The position numbers and the translations under genes are program-made. The notes beneath the pieces were generated by a model that was not told the origin of the DNA, did no database searches, and was given only the letters and a program-made list of their open reading frames with translations. Shown piece after piece: positions 1-10,999 of a stretch of 64,000 bases of DNA. Origin of the DNA: Magnaporthiopsis rhizophila (lineage: Eukaryota; Ascomycota; Sordariomycetes; Magnaporthales; Magnaporthaceae); contig PYSS01000139.1 in assembly GCA_003049465.1 (NCBI GenBank), forward strand, positions 1 to 64,000, in the 5' to 3' direction. Numbering within the stretch: position 1 is the stretch's first letter; each line of letters begins with the position of its first letter.

Positions 1-64
1 CCCCCTTTGCTTATGACGGCATCCTAGTTGATGTCTTCTCTTGCCATCTCGGCGGCCCCATTAA

Positions 65-595
65 ATGGTCGATGCTGGTCTTTGCCCGGCTACGGAAACT
101 GACAGGACGATCCCAGAACCCATCGCCGCGACCCGGCTCGAGGCGGCAGACCAGATCCTGCAAAAGATCACGGCGGTGCACCGCAAGCTCGCGACAGCCA
201 ACGGGCGGCACTGCTGCGAGCCCGCGGCGAGCACCAAGCAGGAGTGCCGGCTCGACTGCGAGAACGCGCTCCTGGGCTCTATGGTCAAGGCCCTCGACGC
301 CTGCGGCCTCTGGCCCGTCCCCACGGCGGCCCAGCTGACCGTCAGCCTGGACGCGCTCGTGGCGAAAGTGGCCAGCGCGGCCCAGATGATCCGCCCGCTC
401 AGCTCGCCGGGTGGCGGCAGTGGTGGTGGTGGCGCCAGGCACACAGGTTGCAACCCGGGCACTGAGCTCGAGGACTTTGCGCGCCGCGTGCTGGCCGACG
501 TGCCCTCACCAGTCCAGCACGTCCACCTGACGCACATGGCGCTGCAGGCGGTCAAGTCGGGCCTGGCTGTCGGCACGGACAAGGCTCAGCTTTAA
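65..595 (+). CDS. C-terminal part of an unknown fungal protein
   Basis: An open frame of up to 176 codons ends in TAA at 593-595. It has coding-like composition and a helical segment with LDACGLWPVPT followed by HTGCNPGTELEDF near the C-terminus. By eye this resembles the Cys/His-containing tail of large fungal BTB/POZ-type or regulatory proteins, a weak resemblance only. An in-frame TAA lies at 62-64, so translation either starts at the ATG at 65 or enters by splicing at an AG near 107 or 118 from an exon outside the window. The second is likelier, because the N-terminus has no start-like features and the window edge is close. I do not recognise the gene. Confidence 0.45.
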   Translation: MVDAGLCPATETDRTIPEPIAATRLEAADQILQKITAVHRKLATANGRHCCEPAASTKQECRLDCENALLGSMVKALDACGLWPVPTAAQLTVSLDALVAKVASAAQMIRPLSSPGGGSGGGGARHTGCNPGTELEDFARRVLADVPSPVQHVHLTHMALQAVKSGLAVGTDKAQL

Positions 596-1158
596 AGTGA
601 GGTATAGAGTGTGTGGAGTTGGGTTATAGTTCAGGTCACGATCTATGCTGCGGACTCCGACTAGGGATTTCCTACGTTTCGGTGGGTGGGTTTTGACGCT
701 GCATGAGGACTTTGCCGTCCGCTTTCTTGCTCTTTTGGTTGGATGGTTCGCATGCGATGGGGTGTTTGTAATCACTTTATTTTTACCAGGATGCATTATT
801 GTAATGACCGTTATGAGAGCATGATTGCTTGTTCTAATGAAGCTCAAGAGACTTTACATCACATGGTGGAAAGGTCAACTTACAAAGGCCCCTGGAAAAC
901 TCCACCGTATATGCGCGATTTTAAGATGAACCTGTCACAGGCGGCGGCAACTGTGTTTAGCGGGTAGAGGGATTGAATTGTCATCGCGAATGTGACTGCT
1001 GCTTATGAACCTTACTCTTCACAAACCAACTCCAAGCCCAAATGCCAGACCCCAAGCCAAATTTAACGCCGCAACGCCCCTTATGCCATGCATAAAATGC
1101 TGTGTCCAGATACGATAGCCAGCTTCCAAGATCTAGTTACAGATGTGCCATCCCGCAG
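596..1158. other. Intergenic, convergent 3' ends
   Basis: Lies between the stop of the partial plus-strand gene and the stop of the minus-strand secreted protein. Composition becomes AT-richer around 740-960. I see no coding exon, RNA gene or repeat here. Confidence 0.6.
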
Positions 1159-1551
1159 TTAGTTGCAACGGCAGGCACCGCTGCAAGCCTCGACGACCAC
1201 GGCCGTCACGAGGGCCGACAGCCTGACGACCCGGCCCGAGTCGTCGCACTTCACGCGGTTGGGGCAGTTCTCCGGGACCATGGAGCCCAGGCCGTTGTCG
1301 ATGTAGACCGTGGTCGGGTTGCAGGAGAGCTCGTAGGTGTGTGTGGAAATGCACCCGCCGCGGGCCTCCACCTCGCCCCGGCGGCACTTGGGCTTGACGC
1401 CGGTCTGGGGTTTGTTGTTAGTGGGCGATCCGGCATTTGGTTTCTTGCTAGCGGGCGAGACCGCCTTTTGGGCCTTGGCCTTGGCCGGGACGGCGGCGCC
1501 GAGGGTGGCAAAGGCGGTGGCGAAGATGACGAGGGCCTTGGTGAAATGCAT
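1159..1551 (-). CDS. Small secreted cysteine-rich protein
   Basis: A single exon of 130 residues. The ATG at 1551 is chosen because it opens a clear signal peptide (MHFTKALVIFATAFATLGAAV, cleavage near residue 20). The reading frame extends upstream but shows only low-complexity, leader-like sequence. After a Lys/Ala/Pro-rich linker the C-terminal 75 residues carry eight cysteines, ending in CSGACRCN. That is consistent with a disulphide-knotted extracellular domain. A TATAAAG box lies about 210 bp upstream. No family is recognised. An effector-like or antimicrobial role is inference from size, secretion and Cys content only. Confidence 0.7.
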   Translation of the reverse strand: MHFTKALVIFATAFATLGAAVPAKAKAQKAVSPASKKPNAGSPTNNKPQTGVKPKCRRGEVEARGGCISTHTYELSCNPTTVYIDNGLGSMVPENCPNRVKCDDSGRVVRLSALVTAVVVEACSGACRCN

Positions 1552-1911
1552 GGTTTGTAATGTGAACGGGTTTTGGTGATGGTGGGGTGAGTGAGTAAAG
1601 GTTGTGTCTTGAGGACTCGAGGTAGGTATGTGGAGATATTGTTGTGTTTGCTGTCTGTAGGATGGCGCAAAAGGCTGGGAATGTTTTGTGTGTGTTGATG
1701 ATCTGAGTGGTGATGATGATTCGGATATCTGGAAAACGGCAGACAAGAACCTACTCAAGCCTTTATACAACATAGCTACTCAGTCGACGCCCTGCCCATG
1801 AGGCCAGAAGGATAGGAAAACAGTAATTGGGTAATCTTCATCGCGGGATCAGAACACCAACGATCGCGGCGCAGTACGTGCAATTTCCCGAGTAATTCCG
1901 GCCTGAGCCAC
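1552..1911. other. Promoter of the secreted protein / 3' flank of GNAT gene
   Basis: This 360-bp interval holds the minus-strand TATA box at 1761-1767 and pyrimidine-rich leader sequence for the secreted protein. No coding exon is seen. Confidence 0.55.
1761..1767 (-). promoter_or_regulatory. TATA box (TATAAAG)
   Basis: TATAAAG on the minus strand, about 210 bp upstream of the ATG of the small secreted protein. The distance and strand fit a core promoter. Confidence 0.5.
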
Positions 1912-2895
1912 TCATACTACGGTGCTTGTAAACTCCCTCCGGAGCAAAGGGAAGCGATAGACGCCATAGCCGCGGTACAGCCCCATCCATTCGGCCAGGT
2001 CCACGTCGAAATGGTCGACTTCGCGCCATCCTTGGCGAGTGAATACATCCAGTTTCGCGTCCAGCTCCACCAAGGACGGCGACACCAAGACCGGGCGCGC
2101 CTTGCCGTCCTGTCCCGGGGACAGCTGCGCCAGGGCATATTGCAGGAGCCGATCCTCTATCCCCTGGCCCCGGTGCTGAGGCAGGACCTCGAGGAGTGAG
2201 CATGCTAAAAATATGGGTTTCCTCAGTAAAAAAAAACTGGGCAAAAAGTGGGCAGAAGCTGGGCAGCTTTCTTGGCCACAAGCGGAGTCAAATCTCCGGT
2301 CCGGGGGCCGGTGTTAAAGGAGACGAGAAAACGATAGCGACAAGAGCGTTGCGTTAGGCTTACCGAGGTACTCTTCACCACCCGTCTGCTTGTACATCAA
2401 CTCGCGCATCGGCGGGAAGATGGCAGAGTGGCGTTGCCTCGTGACCTCGCAGAACTTGTCTATCAAGCTGTAGACCAGGAACTTCTCGCCGGGCTTCGGC
2501 GTGTACCTGTCGGGCGCGTTCTGGGCGTCAACGTCGGAGAAGATGACGAAGCCTACGACGTTGCCGGCGGTGGGGTGTTTGGCGACGTAAAAGTGGTACA
2601 GGTCCAGGTCGACGCAGTTCAGGATGAAGTGGTGGAGCATGTCACGGCGGTGGCCGAGATATGACGTGCCGGATTCGCCACTGTACATGGCCCGGTCAAA
2701 CAAGCTGCGCTTGCTGGCCTCGTTCGCCATGTCGAGCGCAGGGAGGACGTCTTCGACCGTGGCTGGGGCTATAGTCAGTTGGACATCAGAGAGGTCGGCG
2801 GCGGCGGCTGCGTCTTCGTCCCCATCATGTTTGGCGCGCGACCCATTGAAGTCGGGCAGGCGGCGGGCCAAGCGCCCGAAGAAAGCCTCCATCAT
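1912..2895 (-). CDS. GNAT-family N-acetyltransferase
   Basis: Two exons, 2364-2895 and 1912-2204. The 159-nt intron has donor GTAAG and acceptor TTTTTAG, and splicing joins EEYL to ACSLLEV in frame. The protein is about 274 residues. The second exon carries the acetyl-CoA pyrophosphate-binding motif (QHRGQGIEDRLL, the Q/RxxGxG/A signature) and the usual GNAT end, in which a Gly-Trp strand follows (FTRQGWREVDHF). The N-terminal half (AIL-type strands, then YHFYVAKHP...VVGFVIFSDVD) fits the GNAT beta-sheet. The start at 2895 (MMEAFFG) is preferred over the ATG at 2961. The substrate cannot be read from sequence. A second GNAT gene lies just upstream on the same strand. Confidence 0.8.
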
Positions 2896-3087
2896 GATGA
2901 GATTAGAAAGGTGCTTGGGGTAGATTGAAAGTTCTGGGAGTTGCCGCAGGCTGGCTTGCAAAGCATGGATTTAAACACAGCCCACCATTGATGCTACACA
3001 AATGTGTGGCGGTTCGGCGGATGGATGACCGGAAAGGGAAACACCGCTTCTCAAAACCGGCGGAGGATTTTTGCATGGACTGATTGT

Positions 3088-3873
3088 TTACTGGCCTGGG
3101 GGCCCCGTCCTCAGGAACACATTGGACGGCAATTTGCGGTCCTTGAACTCGTTGTCGTACACCATCTCTCCACCCTCCTGCCTGAACCCCATCTGCAGAT
3201 ACACCTTCCTCCCCATGCTCGACGCCTCAGTGATGCACTCGATGCCTCCTCTCCTCTGCGCCTCGTCCAGTCCCCACTGGACCAGCGCCCGCGCGAGACC
3301 CCTGCGCTGGTAGGCCGGGTCGACGGCACACAGGTCCAGCACGAAGGCGGCCGTGGCGGGTGGGCCCTTTTCTTCGCCACCCGCCGCCGCCGCCTTCTCG
3401 CGCACGACCTCGACGCGGCGCCGGTGCAGCCCCGCGTCCAGCTGGCGCAGGTATCGCTGCTCGGCCGGGTTGCCCGGGTACAGCCCTTCGAGGTCGACGA
3501 CGGCGCCCAGGTCCTCGGCGGGCGCGACGCCGTGCCCGGCCACGAACGAGACCTGCATCCAGACGGCCACGCCCGCCACAGTCTCGGGCCGCCCCTCCTC
3601 TGGGGGCAAGGCGGCTTTCAGGATGATCGTGTACGGTCGGCCCTGCGCGTCGCGGGCGCCGGGGCCCTCGGCCTGGCTGGCGCGCCAGCTGGCCACGAGG
3701 CGGCGGGCGCCGCGCGCCTCTCCCTCGGGCGTGTCCCAGCCCGGGTTGAAGGCGCACCAGATGCCGTCTTCGGCCTGGCACGCAAAGGCCTCGACGGCGC
3801 AGTGGTGGCACCGCGTGACGTCGTCTTCGGTCTGGACCGGCTCGACGCGGGGCTTGCTAGCTTCTGTTGCCAT
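3088..3873 (-). CDS. GNAT-family N-acetyltransferase
   Basis: A single exon of 261 residues. The start at 3873 (MATEASKPR) is chosen because the upstream extension in frame is not protein-like. The C-terminal third has FVLDLCAVDPAYQRRGLARAL, which is motif A of the GNAT fold with the acetyl-CoA loop QRRGLA. It is followed by ASSMGRKVYLQMGF, the common GNAT motif B region. The N-terminal part has fungal-specific inserts and several Cys/His residues. It is transcribed in the same direction as the GNAT gene 190 bp downstream, but the two proteins differ in length and inserts, so this is not a recent duplication. The substrate is unknown. Confidence 0.82.
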   Translation of the reverse strand: MATEASKPRVEPVQTEDDVTRCHHCAVEAFACQAEDGIWCAFNPGWDTPEGEARGARRLVASWRASQAEGPGARDAQGRPYTIILKAALPPEEGRPETVAGVAVWMQVSFVAGHGVAPAEDLGAVVDLEGLYPGNPAEQRYLRQLDAGLHRRRVEVVREKAAAAGGEEKGPPATAAFVLDLCAVDPAYQRRGLARALVQWGLDEAQRRGGIECITEASSMGRKVYLQMGFRQEGGEMVYDNEFKDRKLPSNVFLRTGPPGQ

Positions 3874-6410
3874 TGCCGGCGGGCGGGGGTTTCTGAGATG
3901 GTGTGCGGCAGGCAGACTGTTTGTTCGTGTGAGCCGGAATGTTGCTGTGGACGCGGAGGATGTGAGGCAGTCCCGTCCGTAGGATGACCGAAGAGACAAA
4001 CTCTGCCCCGCCGTAGCCCGGCCAAGCGATCGGATGTCGTTCTTGGCTGTAGGGTAACGATTACATACACCCATTACATTCGCAGCACTTGCCCAGACCA
4101 GTATGCAGCTCCAATGACTCACTCGCCGTGGGGCAAAACACCAGCCGTCTCCTCGCCATTATGAGCGTCGACTAGCGTCCGGCGACCACGAGCCCATCAT
4201 ATCAGGGCGGTTGGGAGAGCGTCAGACTGAGGAGGCAACTACATACAGCCAGGCTATATCTAAAGGTCGCGAGTCCGGTCCGGCCGGGCGCATCTTTTTT
4301 TTTCTTTTTTTTTTTTTTTCTGGTCACTCTGCGTTGGGCAAGAAAAAGTGGTCCAAGTAGCTACGAAATCAGCTCCCGTGATGACCATATAAGGAAGTGA
4401 CTTGGTCCTCAGCATTTCGATGCAGTGATAGGTATTGGTGGCTTCATGAGCCGTGCTTGCATGGTACCGATACTTCTATAGCGGTTACAGTTTAAGCATG
4501 TCGTTTTGGCGGAGCACAGAAGGGGGCGGACCGTTCCGATACAGAGGCTAATAAATTAGCGAGTTGCGGGTTCGTATATACCTTGAGGATAAAATGGCTG
4601 GATAATCACTTTACAAAGATCACTTTATACAGCAGAGCTCATTTTCGTCATCACCGGAAAGCGGAAGGTTGCGGATTCATCGTGAGACATGTATTCCTAC
4701 CATTTCTCACAGAGCAAGAGAGAAAAAGGTACCAGCTGGTGGGTATGTTTTCTCTTGCGCTTAATTCCTCTCTTTACACACAAACGTTTTCCCTCGCTTT
4801 CTATCTTTTGTGTGCCATCGGTCCCTTGTGATGTTTGTAAACAAGCGCTTTTGTAATTGGACAGCTTGATATTATCCTGATGCACACAACTTTTTAGAGC
4901 CAGAACTCGGGTATTTGGGATTTGGCGTTTCTGATTTCTATCCGATTCGCTGGCGTCTTTGGGCAATATTTTTCGACGCTGTATCGATTGTGGTCTACAC
5001 AAATACTTATTTTTATGTCAAACGGTGATAGTTTTTAAAGCTGCCAACAAGCGCCGAGATGACGATGCAAGATGAACTTATCGTCGTCCTATCAGGCTGT
5101 CTTTGCGAGCCACCTTGGAGAAATTTGTCAATTATCAATCTCCGCGCCACCATGCCTGATACTTGCGTACCGGCTTTTTGGCATTGTCAGTCACTGGTGG
5201 CCCTACACACAACGGCCGTCAGAGTGGTGGTTTTCGCCCGCGGACCCACAGACCGGAATTTTCTGCTATCACAACCCTTCCATCTATAGCCATCTTGATG
5301 TTTTTGACTGCTGCTGCCTGAGCAACGAGGTCTTGAAGCTATGGAAAGAATTTTCAATGGGGTGGGCAAGCAAGAGCGCGGGTGCTTCTTGGCAACAGCA
5401 TGCATGAGAAGGCCCGGAGACAGACCCCACGAGGCCGAAGTCGGCACGGTGGCCCGCTGTCCGTCTTCTGCTCCCGTTTGTGTCGTCGGCTTGTCCAACC
5501 TCGGGATCTTGGCCATGCCACTTTGAAACGCGTCGCTTACCGCCTTGACCCGCAGTGTTCGGGTGGTGACGTCTAGCTTGTTTGGGCTTCATTGCTCTCA
5601 TTTGGGTGCCAGTCCTGCGGGAGCGGTGCATTATGCTGGGCCTCGTCGAAGCGTTGTGCCTAGCCTTCCCGCCCTCGGATCGAGGCCAGCTGCCCAGCCT
5701 CCAGCCAACCCACTCCACTGCCGATCGTCACACGACTGCGGAAATTGCGGCGGGTGTGATGCCGCAAAGTTGCCTCTTGTAAGCCGTCTCCCTTGCGCCC
5801 TGCCAAGCCATCCTTCCCCGCATCCCCGGACTGTTGCCGCCAACCACGATCCTAGGCCTTCCGCTTTGGGCAATACGGACCAAGACCGCCGGCAGAGGGA
5901 TGGAATCACCCAACGCCACAGGCCACCCATCAACCCACCCCTCGCGTTTTTTCTCCGCCAACGACCACACTGCTCTGCCAGAACACCGCCCAAGCGGCCC
6001 GGCCATGGATCGGACGCCAAGCCGACCAGCACATGAACGCATGGCCGTCATCCCACGCGACCTGCAGCCATGCGGCATTTGAACCAGCGGCATTGCAATC
6101 AACTCACGCCCGCCGTCCACCCCACCACCAGTTACACGATGCCTCCGGCGTTAAGGCCCGGCCAACGATGGAGCCAAGGAGCCTGCTGACTTGGCCCCGG
6201 GTTCAGGGGTATGGTTGAGAAGGAGGCCGAGGCACGACGAAAAGGGAACGGTCAAGGAGTGGGAAAGGAGGAGAGACGCAACATATAAGGAGTGCTTGAG
6301 ATGGCTTCTCCTCGGTCTCCCGTCTGGACCCGTTCCTCACCCTCAGGCCACCACCCTCTCTTTATCCACTCTCCCGACCTCTTCAAAAGCCCCCACGCAC
6401 ATCAAGAGCC
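3874..6410. other. Long intergenic interval
   Basis: Holds the upstream region of the GNAT gene and the promoter of the first AA9 gene. An interrupted T tract lies at 4294-4319. The stretch 4540-5040 is clearly AT-richer than its flanks. From 5530 to 6400 the sequence is GC-rich, but its open frames look random. The only supported element is the TATA box near 6284. Confidence 0.55.
6281..6290 (+). promoter_or_regulatory. TATA-like box (ACATATAAGG)
   Basis: TATAAG-type element about 125 bp upstream of the AA9 start codon, with a CT-rich stretch between it and the ATG. Confidence 0.5.
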
Positions 6411-7548
6411 ATGCACTCCTCGCTCTCGCTTGCGGCGGTCTTCGCCCTGCCCCTGGTGCAGCTCGCGTCGGCGCACGGCCACGTGTCGAGCGTCGCCGTC
6501 AACGGCGGCGGCAGGATCGAGACGGCCAACCCCAACTGGTATTACCTACCTGCCGACCAGCGCAAGAACACGCCAGGCTGGAGGGCCTTGAACCAGGACA
6601 ACGGCTTCGTAGAGCCCAAGAACTTTGGCACCAACGACATCGCCTGCCACAAGAGCGCCACCCCGGGCCAGACCTACATTGAGGCCAACGCGGGCGACCG
6701 CCTGACGGTATGGAGTTTTATTCCCATTGCATACTCCTCCGGGAAACATTTTTTGTATGTCTGCCACACAGCTCTAACATGTCGTCTCCCTCCTGCACAG
6801 ATTTACTGGGACACCTGGCCCGAGTCACACCGCGGTCCTGTCCTCAACTACCTGGCTCCTTGCAATGGTAAGCCTCTTCACGACGCCGGGACAGGCCAAG
6901 CATAGGCACCTAGCTGACGGGACCCATCTCCACCAGGCGAGTGCACGTCCGCCTCGGCCGGCAGCTTGTCCTTCACCAAGGTCTCCGAGGGCGCCCTGAT
7001 CTCGGGCAGCAACCCGGGCAACTGGGTGACGGACACGCTGATCCGCAACAACTTCTCGTCGGACCTGACCATCCCGCGCAACCTGGCCGCGGGCAACTAC
7101 GTGCTGCGCCACGAGATCATCGCCCTGCACGCCGCCGGCCAGCAGAACGGCGCCCAGGCCTACCCGCAGTGCCTCAACCTCAAGATCCGCAGCGGCGGCT
7201 CCAGGCAGCTCACCGGCGGCACGCCCGGCCGGAGCCTGTACAGCGCGACTCATCCTGGCAGTAAGCATAGACGGCCCTTAGTAGATACCCCCGTGGCTGG
7301 CGGGAATAAATCCCAAAAAGCTAACAAAAAAACAACAGTCATCTTCAGCCTCTACCAGCAGTTCAGCAGCTACTCGATTCCCGGTCCTGCTGTTCAGAAC
7401 CTCCGTATGTATCACCCCATCTATTTCTTCCGCGAGCATCGCCGTGTGGGGCTGGTTGGATTGCACAACTAACACAAAAGCAAACACATGGACAGGCCGC
7501 CGTACCCCTCGCGGCGCAATGAGCCAGGACGCCGAGGCCGGGGAGTAA
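6411..7548 (+). CDS. AA9 lytic polysaccharide monooxygenase
   Basis: Copper-dependent secreted enzyme that oxidatively cleaves cellulose or related beta-glucans. Exons are 6411-6707, 6801-6867, 6937-7260, 7339-7404 and 7496-7548, all joining in frame (about 268 residues). The last exon could instead start at 7481, adding five residues. The signal peptide ends LASA, leaving His22 as the mature N-terminus needed for the copper histidine brace (HGHVSSV). The second brace histidine is His109 in WDTWPESHRGPV. The axial tyrosine is Tyr197 in AQAYPQC, after the family motif GNYVLRHEIIALH. No cellulose-binding module is present. The short charged tail after PGPAVQNL is unusual and is the least certain part. 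A second AA9 gene faces it tail to tail. Confidence 0.9.
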
Positions 7549-7875
7549 AATGGACTGGACAGAAGGCCCTGCGTCGCGGCCATCTCCGAAGTAGTTAGAT
7601 CCCCTCGAGTTTTAAGCGTGGCCGAAAATTGGATGATTAGATTTTCCAGTAGACAGATTTAATTAACTGCATGTCTGGTCCGGAAGGAGATGGGTAGGAG
7701 GCTGTGGGTTTGGCTTGAGACACCACCCCATCATTCACAGCATAACACAGTTTGTATTCTTGTCACATAGCTTTACCAGCTGCCTCGCAGTCCGCGCGGG
7801 GAAACACACAGCTGCATATTTAAACTTCTCCTTACCTTCGCCTCCCTTGCCGGTGCGCCTCCTCAACGCATTCGT
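7549..7875. other. Shared 3' region of two AA9 genes
   Basis: These 327 bp separate the two convergent AA9 stop codons. No further coding sequence or terminator motif is recognised. Confidence 0.55.
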
Positions 7876-8755
7876 TCAGGATCTCCAGACTGCAGGCCCC
7901 GGGGCGACGTACGCGCTGGGCTGATTAACGACGTTGTTGAGGTTCACCAAGATGCCCGGGTCCTGGCTCCTGTACGCTCCCGGGAACGTGACCAGGGGCG
8001 CCGGCTTGCCGCTGCCGCCGCCCGTGATGTTGATCTGCGAGCACGCCAGGTAGAACTGCGCCTTGTTGGCCTGGGACGCCATGTGCAGTGCGATGTGCTC
8101 CACCCGGAGCAGGTACTCGCCGCTTGGCGTGCTGGGTGGGATGGTCGCTTCGACGGTCTTGTATTCGTCTGTGTTTGCGTGTGGGTGCACCATCGGATTA
8201 GCCAGCTGCTTATTTTTTTTTTCTATCCCCGCGAGGCCAATGCCCATGGCGAGAAAAACATACTCTGCCCCGGCCAAAACAGCTGCTTGTTCTTGTCCAC
8301 CGTCGGCGTGGCGCTGGTGAAGAAGCGGAACCAGACGGCACCGGACCCGTCCCACGTCTTGGCGCTCTGCCCGGCGGGGACCTTGGCGAGGTAGTACTGC
8401 GTCGGGCCCGGGTGATTGATCTGCTGCGTCGAGACGTAGTGCACCTTGGCGCCCGCGGGCACGGTGGCGACGCCGGCCGCGTTGCGCGACTGGTAGCAGC
8501 GGATGTCGGCCACGGTCGGGTTCTCAATGCCCTGCTTCGACTGCGCGTTCTTGGTCTGCCGCGTAACGGACCAGTCGCTGGCCTCGGGCTGGCCGTTGAT
8601 GACGAGGCGGGGGAAGGTGTCTGGGAGGGGAGTCCTGTCCTTAGCGTCCTAGTTCCTGTTCTGCCCTTGTGCCCCTTCCCTCCGTTATAGATCGGCCTCT
8701 TACAGTGTGCTTTGACGGCTGCTGCTGCTAGCAAAAGACCTGCAAAGAACTGCAT
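7876..8755 (-). CDS. AA9 lytic polysaccharide monooxygenase
   Basis: Secreted copper monooxygenase acting on cellulose or hemicellulose. Exons are 8704-8755, 8264-8620 and 7876-8168 (introns of 83 and 95 nt). The first exon encodes almost exactly the signal peptide MQFFAGLLLAAAAVKA, so the mature protein begins with His17 (HYTFPRLVING), the copper-ligating residue. The second His lies in the QINHPGPTQYYLAKVP segment, the counterpart of the SHxGP motif. SGEYLLRVEHIALH and AQFYLACSQINIT carry the second-shell and axial Tyr positions. Total length is 233 residues with no binding module. A TATAAG box lies about 130 bp upstream. It differs clearly from its convergent neighbour, so the pair is probably an old association. 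Confidence 0.9.
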
Positions 8756-9397
8756 CTTGGGCGCTCAGGTAGAGACGTGAATTTCACTCTATGTTGGTAT
8801 TGGGCTAATGGAGAACAAAAGGAGAAAAAAAAAACGCAAAGCAGCTGGGGGCCTCAACAAGTATCATCTTGTAAAGTCTGGACACTTATACCTGCTTTGT
8901 ATCATCTGCAATGCGGGATCTGGAAGTGCAAGAGCGGCTCGGGACATAAACTCGCCAAGACTGGGGTTAGATTGCATTTAATCTACACCCGCAGCTCGCC
9001 CCGAGCTGTCCCAACTGCCGAAACAGAGTAATGGGAGAAGACGATCCGTGGCACGGCATATCACCACGCGCCAGAACTGCTGCACCTGACCGGCTGGCCA
9101 GTCTTGAGTGCGCGCAGAGATTATGCCTAGCAACCCCGGTTCTGGATCGCTGCCCATATGACGTCTTATTTGGAACTCGGCAAGTATTTTTCCCCGATCT
9201 AGCCTCTCCAGAATCCATCATTGGGTCACCGCCGTCCTGGGGAATAATAGATGACCACCACCACTACCAAAAAGGGTCCAGGACAAAAAAGGAAGGAGAA
9301 CAGGGACCGTAATTTTGTCCTATAGCTAGCGCAATCTCGTGCGGCAAGGAAGCCTATGGACAAAGGCGTATGGCGCTGGCACCGCGGTCACGCTAGA
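8756..9397. other. Promoter of AA9 gene / 3' flank of AAA gene
   Basis: Contains a minus-strand TATAAG at 8885-8890. No other element is recognised. Confidence 0.55.
8885..8890 (-). promoter_or_regulatory. TATA-like box (TATAAG)
   Basis: On the minus strand, about 130 bp upstream of the ATG of the AA9 gene that ends at 7876. This matches the spacing seen at the other AA9 gene. Confidence 0.45.
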
Positions 9398-10999
9398 TTA
9401 CAGTCTCTTCCCACGGGATTCGCCCACGGCCACCTTCCGGACCGTCTCCGCCGACGCGTTGTCGATCTCGGAGAGCAGAAGCTCTGCCTGCTTCCTCACA
9501 ATTCTCAAGAACTTGTTGTCGCGGACGGACTCGGGCACCGTGATCTCCGGCATGCGCCTATTGGTGGTGGTTACCACGTCCTCCAGCACGCCGCCGCCCT
9601 CTGCCACCGAGACCCCCCGCTCGGCAGCGCGGACGGCGTGTGGCTTCTCGGCGGTTTTGGCAGCGGCAGCCTCCTCGGCAGTCACGGTATCCTCTGTATC
9701 TTGGCCGGTTCCGCCGCGGGCCAGGTCCATCAGGCTGCTGATGAACAGCTCCTTCATGTAGGCGAAGCTGTACCCCTCTGTGATCTGGGCGATGATGTCG
9801 CAGGCCTCCTCCGGGAAGTCGACGTCTCCGGAGCCTTCGAAATTCTTGCGCCAGTAGCGCGCATACTCGGCGCGCTGGGCGTACGCCGGCAAGCCGTAGT
9901 GGTACTTGCGGTCGAACCGGCTGGGCCGCTTGGTGATAGCTGGGTCAAGGCGGTCGATGTGGTTCGTGGACCCGATCATGAGGATGCCGTCGTTGGCCTC
10001 GAGGCCGTCGACCTCGTTCAGGAAGTACGCCTTCGATTCGTCCGTCACAAGGCTGTCGAGGTCCTCGAAGATGAGGAGGCAAGGGGCGACGAGGCGCGCC
10101 ATGTCGAATATCTGCTTGATGGAGCTCTTAGCCCCACGTCTACTGTCCAGCGACTTGACGTACAGGGCCTGCACCGGCATCTCGGTGCAGCGGGCGAGCG
10201 AGTTGATGAGCGCCTTAATGGTCATGGTCTTGCCGTTCCCCGGCACGCCGTGCAGGATCACGCCGCGCTTCCACGGCACCTTGAGCCTGGCGTACATGGC
10301 CCGGCTGCCAAAGAAGCCCTCGACGTCGGCGATGATGCTCGACTTCATGGCCGGGTCGAGGATCACGTCGTCCCACGAGGCCGACTGGACGCTGCGCCAG
10401 AGGGACTTGGACTTGGTCCACCTCATCGAGTCGAAGACGTGAACCTCGTCGTGCAGCTCGCGCGAGTAGTCGCCCACGGCGAGGATCAGGGCGTCCGTCT
10501 TGCGGTGGTGGCCTTCCACGACCACCTCGGACGCGAGGGCCGGGTTGGATGGCATCGGAGTCAGGATGAGGAACAACGACGTCGGGCAGCCATCGACCCT
10601 ACATTTCGCCTTGTAGATGAGAAACTCGGTATCGTCCCAGGTGTAGCGCCAGCGCGCCAGTATCGTTTCTTCGCCGAGCGTCGAGGCCTTGGTGTCGAGG
10701 CGCGAGGAGGGCGGGCAGTACTCGCGCGAAACCTCGTCGAGGATGCCAAACTCGGTGAGACGCTCGGCAACGGCGTGGCCGGCGCTGGCGTACTCGAGCA
10801 GCTCCAAGCCAGAGTTGGTCAGGCGCGTGACGTGGTGCTTGGGGTGCGCGTCACGGACGGCCTGCTCCAGGCAAAAGACGGGGTCCGCGATGGACATGCC
10901 TTTGATCTCCTGCCAGGTGTCGAACACCTTTTCTTGGCTGGTGAGGGGCGGCGCCGCGGGCGCTCCCCATGCGGGCGCTCCCCACGGGGGGCCAAACAT
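9398..10999 (-). CDS. AAA+ ATPase domain protein
   Basis: An intronless gene of 533 residues. The Walker A motif HGVPGNGKT lies near residues 249-257 and Walker B, LLIFEDLDSL, near 307-316. These are followed by the sensor-1 segment LMIGSTNHIDRLDPAI and an arginine-rich RPSRFDRKY region typical of the AAA second region of homology. The N-terminal 220 residues are fungal-specific, and the tail is acidic and Ala-rich. Related fungal proteins are annotated only as ATPase family AAA (Bcs1-like in the core). No transmembrane helix or mitochondrial presequence is visible, so a Bcs1 role is not supported. The substrate is unknown. Confidence 0.85.
   Translation of the reverse strand: MFGPPWGAPAWGAPAAPPLTSQEKVFDTWQEIKGMSIADPVFCLEQAVRDAHPKHHVTRLTNSGLELLEYASAGHAVAERLTEFGILDEVSREYCPPSSRLDTKASTLGEETILARWRYTWDDTEFLIYKAKCRVDGCPTSLFLILTPMPSNPALASEVVVEGHHRKTDALILAVGDYSRELHDEVHVFDSMRWTKSKSLWRSVQSASWDDVILDPAMKSSIIADVEGFFGSRAMYARLKVPWKRGVILHGVPGNGKTMTIKALINSLARCTEMPVQALYVKSLDSRRGAKSSIKQIFDMARLVAPCLLIFEDLDSLVTDESKAYFLNEVDGLEANDGILMIGSTNHIDRLDPAITKRPSRFDRKYHYGLPAYAQRAEYARYWRKNFEGSGDVDFPEEACDIIAQITEGYSFAYMKELFISSLMDLARGGTGQDTEDTVTAEEAAAAKTAEKPHAVRAAERGVSVAEGGGVLEDVVTTTNRRMPEITVPESVRDNKFLRIVRKQAELLLSEIDNASAETVRKVAVGESRGKRL

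Noticed and set aside
3004..3987. 327-codon plus-strand open frame
   Set aside because: Antisense of the GNAT gene, with no recognisable motif.
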